Shown: positions 7,232-16,003 of the stretch, one piece after another | Position numbering within the stretch: the first letter of the stretch is position 1 | Layout of the letters: the number at the start of each line of letters is the position of its first letter | Assembly (NCBI RefSeq): GCF_008329715.1 | Contig: NZ_VTSR01000006.1 | Span: 186,001-250,000 of the forward strand | Direction: 5' to 3' | DNA length: 64,000 nucleotides | DNA from: Gimesia chilikensis | Lineage (GTDB): Bacteria; Planctomycetota; Planctomycetia; Planctomycetales; Planctomycetaceae | The notes under the pieces: model-generated | Seen by the model: only the letters and a program-made list of their open reading frames with translations | Databases searched by the model: none | What the model was told of the DNA's origin: nothing | Position numbers and translations under genes: made by a program

Positions 7232-9076
7232 ATGATGAGTTTTTCCATCAAACGCACGGCACAACTTGTGAGTTTTCTCCTACTTACATTGTCGGTCCCA
7301 TTATGCCACTCTTCGACTTTCGCAGCAACAAAGAAGCAGGAGCGGGTCTCCGAATCGGAGCTGGCTGCCAAGGTTGACGCGCTGATCGAAGGGGAACTGA
7401 AGAAAGCAGGAATCACCCCGGCCCCCCTGGCCAGCGATGAAGATTTCCTCCGTCGGGTCACTTTTGACCTGGCCGGCAGAATGCCCACGACTTCCGAAGT
7501 GCTGCTGTTCGGCCTGGACTCGACTCCCGACAAACGCCGGGCCGTGATTGAGGAACTGCTCAAGTCGCATGATTACGGGGTGAACTGGGCCCGCTACTGG
7601 CGGGATGTGATTTATCTCCGCGCCACTGACATGCGGGCTCGGCTGAACGAAGCCCAGTTTGTCGACTGGATGACCACACAGCTGAACGAGAACAAGAGCT
7701 GGCAGGAAATCACGACTGATCTACTGACGGCCTCTGGTGACGTACGGGAAAACGGGAGCACGGCGTTGATCTTCGCGCATGAAGGGGATCCGGCTGAACT
7801 CGCTGCAGAAACATCGCGTATTTTTCTGGGAATCCAGATTCAATGTGCCAACTGTCACGATCACCCGACCGACAAATGGAAGCGGAAAGACTTCCACGAA
7901 CTGGCGGCCTTCTTCCCCCGCGTGCGTGTGCGTCCCGTACGGGATTCGACACCACGTACCTTCGAAGTGGTATCCATGAACCAGGGCAACGAGTTTGCCC
8001 GCCGGGTACAGATGCTGAAAAATCCCGAGTTCCTGTTCCGCTCTTACGACCGCAATCGTGATGGCAAGCTGACCCAGCAGGAAGTGCAGCGAACCCGGAT
8101 GGCGCGCGGCTTCGAACAACTGGTCTCCCGCGCTGACACAGACGGCGATAAAGCACTGTCTGCGGAGGAACTGAAGAGTATGCCTCTGCCGGAAAACACG
8201 CAGCGGTTCATGAGTGAATATTATATGCCCGATCTGAACGATCCGACCTCGATGGGTCAGGTGATCCAGCCGGTCCTGTTCGTAGGCACCAAAGCCCCTG
8301 AAGGCCTGGATGACCTGGAACGTCGCGAAGTGCTCTCAAAGTTTTTAACCTCGCAGGCGAACCCCTGGTTCTCGCGAGCCATCGTGAACCGGATGTGGTC
8401 GGAGATGCTGGGTGAAGGCTTTTACATGCCCATCGATGATATTGGTCCCGAGCGGAGTGCCGTCTATCCCGAAGTACTCGCTGCCCTGGCCCAGGGCTTT
8501 ACCGCCAGCGGCTATGATCTGAAGTGGCTCTGTCGGACGATTACCAATACCCGGGCGTACCAGCGGAAAATGCAGAAGCGGTCTGAAGGACAGTTACAGA
8601 CGCCCTTCGCGGCGCAGCTTCCGACTCGCCTGCGAGGCGATCAGATTTTCACAGCCATCACGCAGGTGTTTGGCGTGGATGATCTGCAGGCCGATCGCAG
8701 TACCGGCAACCGACGCTACCAGCGCAGCCGCTCGGCCCGGGGACAGTTCAGCAGCCTGTTTACATTCGATCCATCCACTTCACAGGATGAGATCACCGGC
8801 GATGTTCCACAGGCACTGTTTATGATGAATTCGGAAGCCCTCAACGGCATGTTGGGAACGAATCGATCGACGAAACTGGCCCAGATTGCCCGCGACTATC
8901 CCGAGAATAAAGCGGCAATCCAGGAACTGTATCTGCTCACACTCTCACGAGAGCCGAGTACAAAAGAACTGGAGATCTGCGAGGACTACTTCCAGCAGGC
9001 CGAACGGCGTGAGACTGCCCTCGAAGACCTGATGTGGAGTCTGCTCAACTCGAGTGAGTTTATCACCAAACGTTGA
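7232..9076 (+). CDS. DUF1549/DUF1553 secreted protein with haem-like CxxCH motif and EF-hands
   Basis: Typical planctomycete cytochrome-like exported protein of unknown function. 614 residues with a signal peptide (about 1-29). DUF1549 spans roughly 45-260 and includes CANCHDHP (Cys205, Cys208, His209), a possible c-type haem or metal site. Two EF-hand loops follow at 273-284 (DRNRDGKLTQQE) and about 302-313 (DTDGDKALSAEE), so calcium binding is likely. DUF1553 occupies about 355-610. The start is the ATG at 7232, with AAAGG upstream. It is followed after 63 bases by a DUF1501 gene, the usual genomic partner, so the two products probably act together outside the cytoplasm. Confidence 0.88.
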   Translation: MMSFSIKRTAQLVSFLLLTLSVPLCHSSTFAATKKQERVSESELAAKVDALIEGELKKAGITPAPLASDEDFLRRVTFDLAGRMPTTSEVLLFGLDSTPDKRRAVIEELLKSHDYGVNWARYWRDVIYLRATDMRARLNEAQFVDWMTTQLNENKSWQEITTDLLTASGDVRENGSTALIFAHEGDPAELAAETSRIFLGIQIQCANCHDHPTDKWKRKDFHELAAFFPRVRVRPVRDSTPRTFEVVSMNQGNEFARRVQMLKNPEFLFRSYDRNRDGKLTQQEVQRTRMARGFEQLVSRADTDGDKALSAEELKSMPLPENTQRFMSEYYMPDLNDPTSMGQVIQPVLFVGTKAPEGLDDLERREVLSKFLTSQANPWFSRAIVNRMWSEMLGEGFYMPIDDIGPERSAVYPEVLAALAQGFTASGYDLKWLCRTITNTRAYQRKMQKRSEGQLQTPFAAQLPTRLRGDQIFTAITQVFGVDDLQADRSTGNRRYQRSRSARGQFSSLFTFDPSTSQDEITGDVPQALFMMNSEALNGMLGTNRSTKLAQIARDYPENKAAIQELYLLTLSREPSTKELEICEDYFQQAERRETALEDLMWSLLNSSEFITKR

Positions 9077-9139
9077 CCCAGAGTGACTGCCGTTTCGCTT
9101 CAACCTTAAAAAACAATCTCTCCATCCGAGGAGTTTTAA

Positions 9140-10420
9140 ATGAGTCTTTATCATCAACAGCATGTTCAAGCCGGCCGTCATGGATTTTCCCGACGGAGCT
9201 TCTTACGCAACGTTTCCCTGGGTGCCATGGCTGCAGGCACGCTCAGTTTTCACGATCTGATGAGCGTCTCCGCGGAAGAGCTCCGCAAACAGGGACGTTC
9301 GATGATCCTGCTCTGGATGTCAGGCGGACCCAGCCAGTTTGAAACCTTCGATCCCAAACCGGGAACTTCCAGTGCCGGTGATAAGGCACCGATCCAAACC
9401 GCTGTCTCAGGCATAGAGATTTCCGAAGAGTGGAAAGAGACCGCGAAGGTCATGCAGGAGATCGCACTGATTCGCTCGATGACCAACAAAGAAGGGAATC
9501 ACCAGCGTGCGACCTACCAGATGCACACCGGCTACATTCCTTCCGGCAGTGTCAAGCACCCCAGCCTCGGCTCCAATATTGTGCGCGAGATTGGCAACCG
9601 GGAACTGGAGATCCCGTCGATTGTTTCGGTTGGTGCTACCAACGGTGCGGGCTTCCTGGGCGTCGATTATGAACCGTTCAACGTCAGCAATCCGGGGAGC
9701 ATTCCCAACAACGTGGCTGCCACTGTTCCTGATCAGCGGTATCAGAAACGGTTGGGCCTGCTGGGACGCCTGGATACGGAATTCGCCAGCCGGGGTGGTG
9801 AAGTGGTCGTCAAAAACCACAGTAAGATTTATAACAAAGCCTCAGCCATGGTGCTGAGCCCGCAGACCAAAGTCTTCGACCTGAGCGAGGAACCAGATAC
9901 CCTGCGTCGCCAGTATGGTGAGAACAACTTCGGTAAAGGCTGTCTGCTGGCCCGTCGGCTGGTCGAAGCGGGATCGACATTCATTGAAGTCCGCTCCAAC
10001 GGCTGGGATAACCACTTCGATATTTCCGAGTCGATTACGCAGCGTTCGCAGGAAGTCGACGCCGGTATGGCGACCCTGATTTCAGATCTGAAACAGCGGG
10101 GCATGCTGGATCGCACACTGGTCGTCTGGATGGGTGAATTCGGGCGTACCCCGAAAATCAATGCCCGGAACGGACGCGACCATTATCCGCGTGTCTTCTC
10201 AGCCGCCCTGGCGGGGGGGGGCGTCAAAGGGGGACAGGTCATCGGATCTTCCACCAAAGACGGCTCTGCGGTTCAGGATCGTCCGGTCACCGTGACGGAC
10301 CTGTTCTGTTCGATCTGCCAGTCGCTGAATGTGAATCCGAAGAAGGAAAACATGAGCCCGCTGGGACGTCCGATGAAAATCGTCGACGGCGGCGAAGTGG
10401 TTCAGGAACTGTTTTCCTGA
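9140..10420 (+). CDS. DUF1501 family protein, Tat-exported
   Basis: 426 residues. A twin-arginine signal is seen at the N-terminus (SRRSFLRNVSLGAMAAGTL, Arg18-Arg19), so it is folded before export. The body has the DUF1501 hallmarks of a sulfatase/alkaline-phosphatase-like fold: ILLWMSGGPSQFETFDPKP near the start, and VVWMGEFGRTPKIN plus GRDHYP in the C-terminal half. Biochemical role unknown; it is nearly always beside DUF1549/DUF1553 genes, as here. GAGG lies 12 bases before the ATG. The coding sequence contains a run of nine G (10213-10221), read through in frame as Gly codons. Confidence 0.9.
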   Translation: MSLYHQQHVQAGRHGFSRRSFLRNVSLGAMAAGTLSFHDLMSVSAEELRKQGRSMILLWMSGGPSQFETFDPKPGTSSAGDKAPIQTAVSGIEISEEWKETAKVMQEIALIRSMTNKEGNHQRATYQMHTGYIPSGSVKHPSLGSNIVREIGNRELEIPSIVSVGATNGAGFLGVDYEPFNVSNPGSIPNNVAATVPDQRYQKRLGLLGRLDTEFASRGGEVVVKNHSKIYNKASAMVLSPQTKVFDLSEEPDTLRRQYGENNFGKGCLLARRLVEAGSTFIEVRSNGWDNHFDISESITQRSQEVDAGMATLISDLKQRGMLDRTLVVWMGEFGRTPKINARNGRDHYPRVFSAALAGGGVKGGQVIGSSTKDGSAVQDRPVTVTDLFCSICQSLNVNPKKENMSPLGRPMKIVDGGEVVQELFS

Positions 10421-10464
10421 ACCACGGCCTGAATCCTTCTGGTGCCTGACCGCTGAAGTTCAGC

Positions 10465-12660
10465 TCAGGCGCCGGAAGCGGCTGCTTCGCTGAGTGCCTT
10501 GGCCTGTGCAGCGGACGTATCCAGTGAGAGTGTGATCGTGACCGACCAGCGTCCTTCATCGTCGGCAACAAACTCCCAGTGAGGGATGACGACCGAACTC
10601 TGATGGACGAGTTCGTAGCCCCCTTCGGACTGGCTGATCGTTTCGATGGGGAAGGTCCAGATGCTGGCAGGCGTTGATAAATCGAGAGCCGCATCCAATC
10701 CGAGCCATTCGTCGACCAGACCGATACGATCAAGCTTCTCGAGGTCGAGCTTTGATTCCAACTGTCCGAGCTGCTTGCCCAGGTGGTTGTAGTAGTAACG
10801 GTCACTGGCGCCTGCAGCCATGCCGGCGAAGTTGAATTCGACGCCGAAATGCAGAGGTACTTCTGTAGGCAGGTTCGACAGTTCATACTGGACGACCAGT
10901 GTTCCGGCTGCAGACTTGCTTAAGGAGACGGTCTTGGTGACTTCGACTTCATACGGTCCCACGTGCCCTTTTCGGCTCATACGGACATCGCATTCGTCAT
11001 CCGTGCGGCGTACCGAACTCAGGTAGACGCCTTCGACGAAGTCGCCCAGTTCTCCGCCACCATTGATCACGGTATCGAGATCTACGCCGGGCTGATAGAA
11101 GTGATCCATCAGCGACTTGCGGGGCGTATTGTCGTACTGCAGTTTCTGTTCGAGCCCCGGCTGTTTGAAGCGGACGGCGTTATGGATCTTGCCGATGTCG
11201 TCACCATTCTGACCGCCCTGTGCCTGTTCCTGAGCCGCTTTGCGGATGATGTCGTGGTAAGGCTCGGGACGCCGACAGAGTGTGGCCAGCAGGTTGTGTT
11301 TCGCGCCGCGGATATCCAGTTCATACAGATGACCGCCATGCGCGGGTGAGAGGAAGCTCACCAGGCGATGGCTGGCCAGTCGGATTTCTTTACGGGCATC
11401 CAGGTTGAAGTCGGCTGCTTCAACTTCCAGCCAGTTGTTGTCTCGGTGATTGATCTTTTCCAGCAGCGAGTCTGCTGAGATCAGATGTTTAAAGATCGCA
11501 TTTCGCAGGTGAGGCAGATACAGACCGCCGAACGCGCCATGCCAGTAAGGGCAGTTACATTGAGCGCGGTAGAGTTCGGTCCGGGCTTCATGCAGAATCG
11601 GCAGGTCCTCTGCGTCGACTCCAGTGGCTTCCAGACTCTGCAGACGACTGCTGACCAGCAGCATCCGCGAATACATTTCGTTGAGCTCTGAATACTTCAC
11701 GCGGAAGTTACGCCAGAAGCCGCCCCGCAGGTACGGTTTGAGACGATCGAATTCTTCGTCTTCTGAGAATTTATCTTTGAGGTGTGACAGTTCGAGTTGC
11801 CGCTCGGAAGAGAGCGCCCACTCGTTCATTTCCCGATAGCTGGCGTCCGGCAGGTAACAACTGCCCATGGGGGAGACGGTGTCGACCGATTCGCCCAGCG
11901 TGGTCACTTTGAGCCAGTCACTGTTCTGACGCAGCAGATCGAGGAAACGTCGCAGCCAGCCATCCCGGTAGACGTGATCGTAGGTCCCGGGCCAGGCGCC
12001 GAATTTTTCCCCGTCGTCACCAAAGACGACCACCGAATGCGGATGATGGTCAGCGATCTGTTTCAGGTAGTGAATCGTCTCGACCGGATCGGTAAAGGGA
12101 ATCTGGTAGCGGAGTGTTTCGTTGTCGGGGAAAATTTTCAGCAGGCGACCTTCGTCTTCCGACAGGTAATAGCCGTGCATTTTTTCCGCCCGGACGCCGG
12201 CGGCACTGAAGTGCGAATCGTCGAGCAGCGTAAATTCCATACCCGCGTCGACCAGGTCAGACACGAAGGCCTGTTCCCAGACGCGTTCCGGAACCCACAT
12301 GCCGCGAATCGGTGTCCCGAAGAGCTTTTTGAGGTATTCGGTGTAGGCTTTGATCTGGCCGATACGGTCAGACTTGGGAATCCCGGCGAGGATGGGCTCG
12401 TAAAAGGGACCCCCCAGAATTTCCACCTGCCCGGATTCTGCCAGACCGCGGACGCGATCGATGTATTCCGGATGGGCTTCCACCATCCATTCCATCAGGC
12501 TGCCTGAGGTATGCAGTGAAAAGGGGATATCCGGGTATTCTGACAAGACATCGAGAAATGGCTGATAGCTGTTTTGATAGGATTCTTCAAAAACGCCTTC
12601 AAAATTCCCGACTGGCTGATGGTTGTGAATGACTAATACGAGCCGAAGTCGACAGCCCAT
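10465..12660 (-). CDS. Glycoside hydrolase family 57 enzyme (alpha-amylase/4-alpha-glucanotransferase type)
   Basis: Probably acts on alpha-1,4-glucans such as glycogen in the cytoplasm. About 731 residues. The N-terminal GH57 barrel begins with HNHQPVG (12-18), then EILGGPFYEPIL, GMWVPERVWEQAF (holding the nucleophile Glu of the family) and VVFGDDGEKFGAWP (holding the acid/base Asp). The middle and C-terminal parts match the DUF1925/DUF1926 all-beta domains of 4-alpha-glucanotransferase-like members. I chose the ATG at 12660 because AAAGGA lies about 6-9 bases upstream and the family start is 'LxLVxHNHQPVG'; an in-frame GTG at 12690 is possible. It neighbours GalT-like and GlgA genes, supporting a glycogen role. 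Confidence 0.88.
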   Translation of the reverse strand: MGCRLRLVLVIHNHQPVGNFEGVFEESYQNSYQPFLDVLSEYPDIPFSLHTSGSLMEWMVEAHPEYIDRVRGLAESGQVEILGGPFYEPILAGIPKSDRIGQIKAYTEYLKKLFGTPIRGMWVPERVWEQAFVSDLVDAGMEFTLLDDSHFSAAGVRAEKMHGYYLSEDEGRLLKIFPDNETLRYQIPFTDPVETIHYLKQIADHHPHSVVVFGDDGEKFGAWPGTYDHVYRDGWLRRFLDLLRQNSDWLKVTTLGESVDTVSPMGSCYLPDASYREMNEWALSSERQLELSHLKDKFSEDEEFDRLKPYLRGGFWRNFRVKYSELNEMYSRMLLVSSRLQSLEATGVDAEDLPILHEARTELYRAQCNCPYWHGAFGGLYLPHLRNAIFKHLISADSLLEKINHRDNNWLEVEAADFNLDARKEIRLASHRLVSFLSPAHGGHLYELDIRGAKHNLLATLCRRPEPYHDIIRKAAQEQAQGGQNGDDIGKIHNAVRFKQPGLEQKLQYDNTPRKSLMDHFYQPGVDLDTVINGGGELGDFVEGVYLSSVRRTDDECDVRMSRKGHVGPYEVEVTKTVSLSKSAAGTLVVQYELSNLPTEVPLHFGVEFNFAGMAAGASDRYYYNHLGKQLGQLESKLDLEKLDRIGLVDEWLGLDAALDLSTPASIWTFPIETISQSEGGYELVHQSSVVIPHWEFVADDEGRWSVTITLSLDTSAAQAKALSEAAASGA

Positions 12661-13033
12661 GGGCCGCATCCTTTCATCTGTGTGGTACACAGAACTATCG
12701 ATAACGCAGTGAATTAGAACGAATGAGTGCTGACACTCGCGGGTCTGATCCTCCCCGCGTTCAGCGCCAATCCTGCAGGGTCTGGACGAATCTGACTTAT
12801 AGTAAAGCCAATCTTTTACTAATGATAGAGGACTTTTTCCGAGAATAAAATCCAGGAGTCCTTAAAATCAGCACTCCTGGAGCTGAAATACTGTCGGATG
12901 GAGGGTAATTGTTAAAGCAGGTAATTTTTCACCAGACAGAACGATGGTTTTAAGCCAGAAACTGACGGTGGCTTCTCTATTTTACCTGAGGCCGAAAAGA
13001 GCGTAACAGTGCCCCTCTCTTCGTGTTGAAGCT
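12661..13033. other. Intergenic region with a minus-strand terminator
   Basis: About 370 bases between the GH57 start and the end of the GalT-like gene. It holds the hairpin at 12851-12881 (listed separately), and probably the GH57 promoter between it and 12660. No coding potential recognised. Confidence 0.5.
12843..12881 (-). terminator. Probable intrinsic terminator of the glgA-galT-like unit
   Basis: A perfect 9-bp stem (12851-12859 with 12873-12881) and a 13-base loop. Read on the minus strand, the stem is followed by TTTTATT. It lies about 150 bases downstream of the GalT-like stop, oriented to end transcription before the GH57 promoter. Confidence 0.65.
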
Positions 13034-14017
13034 TTAAGACTGCTCTTTCGCAAGTTCCTGCTGGAGCAGCTCCCGCGCCTGCTCGGGGAAGACCGGATTA
13101 ACGTACATCTGGGAGGCGAGTTCGAAACCCGCCAGATGGGCCAGCCGGGGATAAATGCGCAGCGTCCAGGTGTACCCGGCGTCGTCTCCCGTCGGAAACG
13201 GGGGCGTCTGAATGACAAAGTTCAGATCGTGGCTGCCCAGAATCGTCTCCAGTGCCTTGAGCAGACGTCGGGTGATTGCTGCCAGGTCGTCGAGTTCCTC
13301 ATCACGGGAGTGGTCGTAGTGAGTACCGCGGGAACGGGGAATCAGCCAGGTTTCAAAAGCGAACCGACTGGCGTAGGGGCAGATCAGATCGAAGTGTTCG
13401 GTCACCAGAACCGGTTCGGAAGCCAGTTGCTCGAACAACGAGGTCCCCTGCTCTGCCTGATACTGTTGTGCGGTTTCAACCTCTCTGTGCAGTGCCTCGG
13501 GAATCACGTGACTGACCATCAGCTGAGAATGGGCGTGGCCAAGTGAGGCGCCTCCGAGGACTCCCTGATTTTTGAAGATGATTGCATACTGCAACCGGGG
13601 GTTCTGTCGATGCACGCGCAATCGGGCACGATAGGCGTGGAACATGTTCTGGAAGCTGGCGAGGTCCAGCCGGGAAATGTGCGTTTCATAGTGCGGACAT
13701 TCCACAATGACTTCGTGCACGCCGAACGAATCGTGTTCGGAACCGGGTGTCGAGACGGGTGTGAGAGCAGGATATTTGTTATCTACTACCCGCAGGCTCC
13801 AGCCGGGCCCGTTGGGTTTGGATCCGGGTGCGCGGACAGCAAACAGTTCAGGCTCGGTCTCGTCTTCCTTCCCCTCAGCGAAGGGATCGGAGGCGATCTG
13901 CTCTGCACTCTGGTCCTCATCGCCCTGACTGCTCTTGATGGCGATCGGACGTTTGGCCCGTTCCGGCGCAAAGATGGTCGTCAACCCGGTCAGCGGATCG
14001 GTACGAATTTCAGACAT
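13034..14017 (-). CDS. GalT-like nucleotidyltransferase (HIT superfamily), zinc cysteines missing
   Basis: 327 residues of the galactose-1-phosphate uridylyltransferase family, which moves nucleotidyl groups onto sugar phosphates through a His intermediate. The active-site motif is GHAHSQL, with His161 and catalytic His163. N-terminal and C-terminal halves both match, including WSLRVVDNKYPAL. The zinc-binding CPFC of the family aligns with D44-P-F-A47, so both cysteines are gone. The gene lies 59 bases after glgA on the same strand. That context favours ADP-glucose or glucose-1-phosphate chemistry over galactose metabolism, and related proteins act as ADP-glucose phosphorylases; this is inference. 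Exact substrate uncertain. Confidence 0.75.
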   Translation of the reverse strand: MSEIRTDPLTGLTTIFAPERAKRPIAIKSSQGDEDQSAEQIASDPFAEGKEDETEPELFAVRAPGSKPNGPGWSLRVVDNKYPALTPVSTPGSEHDSFGVHEVIVECPHYETHISRLDLASFQNMFHAYRARLRVHRQNPRLQYAIIFKNQGVLGGASLGHAHSQLMVSHVIPEALHREVETAQQYQAEQGTSLFEQLASEPVLVTEHFDLICPYASRFAFETWLIPRSRGTHYDHSRDEELDDLAAITRRLLKALETILGSHDLNFVIQTPPFPTGDDAGYTWTLRIYPRLAHLAGFELASQMYVNPVFPEQARELLQQELAKEQS

Positions 14018-14076
14018 GGCAGACAGTGATTCGAATGGGGACAGAGAGATCGATTTGAAGGATCGCTGGATTCAGT

Positions 14077-15588
14077 TTAAGACGAGGCGGAAACTGATTC
14101 AGTACTATTCGCACGAAAACTGAGCGCCTGCTGATAGACTGAAAGGTAATTCTGAGCGCTATGCTTCCAGGACCAGTCCCGGGTCATACCGTTCTGCATC
14201 AGTTGCTGCCAGGTCGATTTGTCGTTGTACATATCGATGGCACGTCGCATCTGTCGATACAGTACGGTCGCATCAAAGTGCCAGAAGGAAAAACCGTTCG
14301 CACTTCCGTTTTCGAGGTTGGTGTCAGAGGCATCCACGACGGAATCTGCCAGCCCGCCGACTTCATGCACGATGGGGACTGTGCCATAAATCAGGCTATA
14401 CATCTGGTTCAGACCACAGGGTTCAAACTGACTGGGCATCAGGAAGATATCCAGGCCGGCTTCGATCTGGTGGGCCAGGATTTCGTCAAAGCCGATGAGC
14501 GTGGAAACCTTATCAGGAAACCGTCGTGCCAGTTCGCTGAAGGAGGTCTCGTGATACGGGTCTCCCGTTCCCAGGATGACGAGTTGCACGTCTGTGGCCA
14601 AGAGGTTCTCGGCGGCATCCAGAATCAGGGAGAACCCTTTCTGATCGGTCATGCGGGAGATTGCCCCCAAGAGTGGAACGTCGGGTTTCTGGGGGAGTCC
14701 CATCCGTTCCTGCAGTGCTGCTTTACAGCGTGGCTTACCTTCCGCGACCGTCTGTGCGGAATAATTCGCGGCGATGTGCGGATCGATCTCGGGATTCCAG
14801 TCGGTCGTATCGACGCCGTTGAGGATGCCCACCAGCCGATCAGCGTGGGAATCGAGAACGCCGTGCAGACCGTAGCCAAACTGCTCGGTCCGAATTTCCT
14901 TCGCATAAGTGGGGCTGACCGTTGTTACCATGTCGGAGAAGACGATGCCTGTTTTGAGCAGGTTCAACTGCCCGAAGAATTCCATCTGGTGGCGATTGAA
15001 GTATTTCCAGTCGATTCCGGTGAGCAGCATATCCCAGTGCCAGTACTGCCCCTGGAAGGCCATGTTGTGAATCGTGTAGACGGCGGCGGTCTTTTCGAAG
15101 CCGGGCTGGTCTTCATACTCAATGTTGAGCAGCGCCGGTATCAGACCGGTCTGCCAGTCGTTGGCATGGATAATGTCCGGTGAAAGGTTCAGTTTTTTAG
15201 TGAACTCCATCACAGCGCGGCTGAAGAAAATGAAGCGTTCGCAGTTATCCTGATAATCCCGGCCGCCCTCGTGGTAGAGTTCGGGGCGATCAAAATAGCG
15301 AGCCTGTTCGACCAGGTAAACCGTGGCGCTGGAACCGGGGAATCCGGTTTTGCGGAGACGGGCTTCGACTTCCTTGCTGCCGACTGAGATCGTTACTTTT
15401 TCCGGACAGAGTTCGAAATCATCCAGATTGAGCCCCCGCTTCGCGATTGACTGCGGGTAGCAGGGTAAAAACAGGCTCACCTCGTGCCCGGCGTCCGCCA
15501 GTGCCTTGGACAGAGCGGAGGCAACATCAGCCAGTCCGCCCGTTTTGGCAAAAGGAATCGCTTCAGAACTCGCTACGACGATTTTCAT
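14077..15588 (-). CDS. glgA: Glycogen synthase (ADP-glucose type, GT5)
   Basis: Transfers glucose from ADP-glucose to the growing alpha-1,4-glucan. 503 residues, near the usual length. The N-terminus has the ADP-glucose-binding KTGGL motif (Lys15-Leu19) in the context MKIVVASSEAIPFAKTGGLADV. The C-terminal Rossmann half has PSQFEPCGLNQMYSLIYGT and VPIVHEVGGLADSV, the conserved catalytic region of GT5. First gene of a minus-strand pair with the GalT-like gene, ending at the terminator near 12850. The matching ADP-glucose-making enzyme GlgC is encoded about 15 kb away at 30442-31677. Family assignment is very secure. Confidence 0.95.
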   Translation of the reverse strand: MKIVVASSEAIPFAKTGGLADVASALSKALADAGHEVSLFLPCYPQSIAKRGLNLDDFELCPEKVTISVGSKEVEARLRKTGFPGSSATVYLVEQARYFDRPELYHEGGRDYQDNCERFIFFSRAVMEFTKKLNLSPDIIHANDWQTGLIPALLNIEYEDQPGFEKTAAVYTIHNMAFQGQYWHWDMLLTGIDWKYFNRHQMEFFGQLNLLKTGIVFSDMVTTVSPTYAKEIRTEQFGYGLHGVLDSHADRLVGILNGVDTTDWNPEIDPHIAANYSAQTVAEGKPRCKAALQERMGLPQKPDVPLLGAISRMTDQKGFSLILDAAENLLATDVQLVILGTGDPYHETSFSELARRFPDKVSTLIGFDEILAHQIEAGLDIFLMPSQFEPCGLNQMYSLIYGTVPIVHEVGGLADSVVDASDTNLENGSANGFSFWHFDATVLYRQMRRAIDMYNDKSTWQQLMQNGMTRDWSWKHSAQNYLSVYQQALSFRANSTESVSASS

Positions 15589-16003
15589 AAAATCCCAATC
15601 TATCTGGATTACATATCCGGTGGTGTGTCTACAATATTCTATACGTCATTATCGGCTGTGAGTATTGGTTCTGTAAACTCAAGCCGGTGTGTTGCGGCTG
15701 GAATCAGCGGGTTGTTCGCACGAATGTCTCACTACCGCTGATCAATTTCAGCAGACTATATCAGACCCGTTCTGGTTTTACCTGTTTGTTCAGTAAAATT
15801 AAACCGGAACTGCAGCAAAATACCGCATGTGTAATTGCGGATCAATTTCAGATTCATGATAGTATATGATCTGAACCTATTCTGAACCACAGGTCATCCC
15901 CTACGGGAGGGACCGGGTTTCAGCACGACACTTTGTTGACAGTGTGGATTCACCATCGTTGCAGTCGATCCGCGGTCTGTCTCATCCAGTCATAATTTCT
16001 GAT
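15589..16003. other. Divergent promoter region between glgA and a two-component operon
   Basis: About 415 AT-richer bases. It carries a 12-base sequence, GATCAATTTCAG, at 15740-15751 and again exactly 100 bases on at 15840-15851, plus the inverted and direct repeats at 15847-15888 (listed separately). No protein or RNA gene recognised. Confidence 0.5.
15847..15888. promoter_or_regulatory. Candidate operator: inverted repeat plus direct repeat
   Basis: TTCAGAT (15847-15853) and ATCTGAA (15869-15875) form an inverted repeat. CTGAACC at 15871-15877 is repeated at 15882-15888, 11 bases apart, about one helical turn. It lies 115-157 bases upstream of the histidine kinase start, and 260 bases from glgA on the other side, so it could control either. 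No regulator is known; the neighbouring NtrC-like protein is an obvious candidate. Confidence 0.35.

Noticed and set aside
12952-12977. Weak hairpin AAGCCA/TGGCTT between galT-like gene and terminator
   Set aside because: Only six base pairs and no T-run on either strand.
14161-15183. 340-codon plus-strand frame antisense to glgA
   Set aside because: Fully inside glgA, low-quality composition and no motif. It is a mirror frame of a strongly conserved gene.
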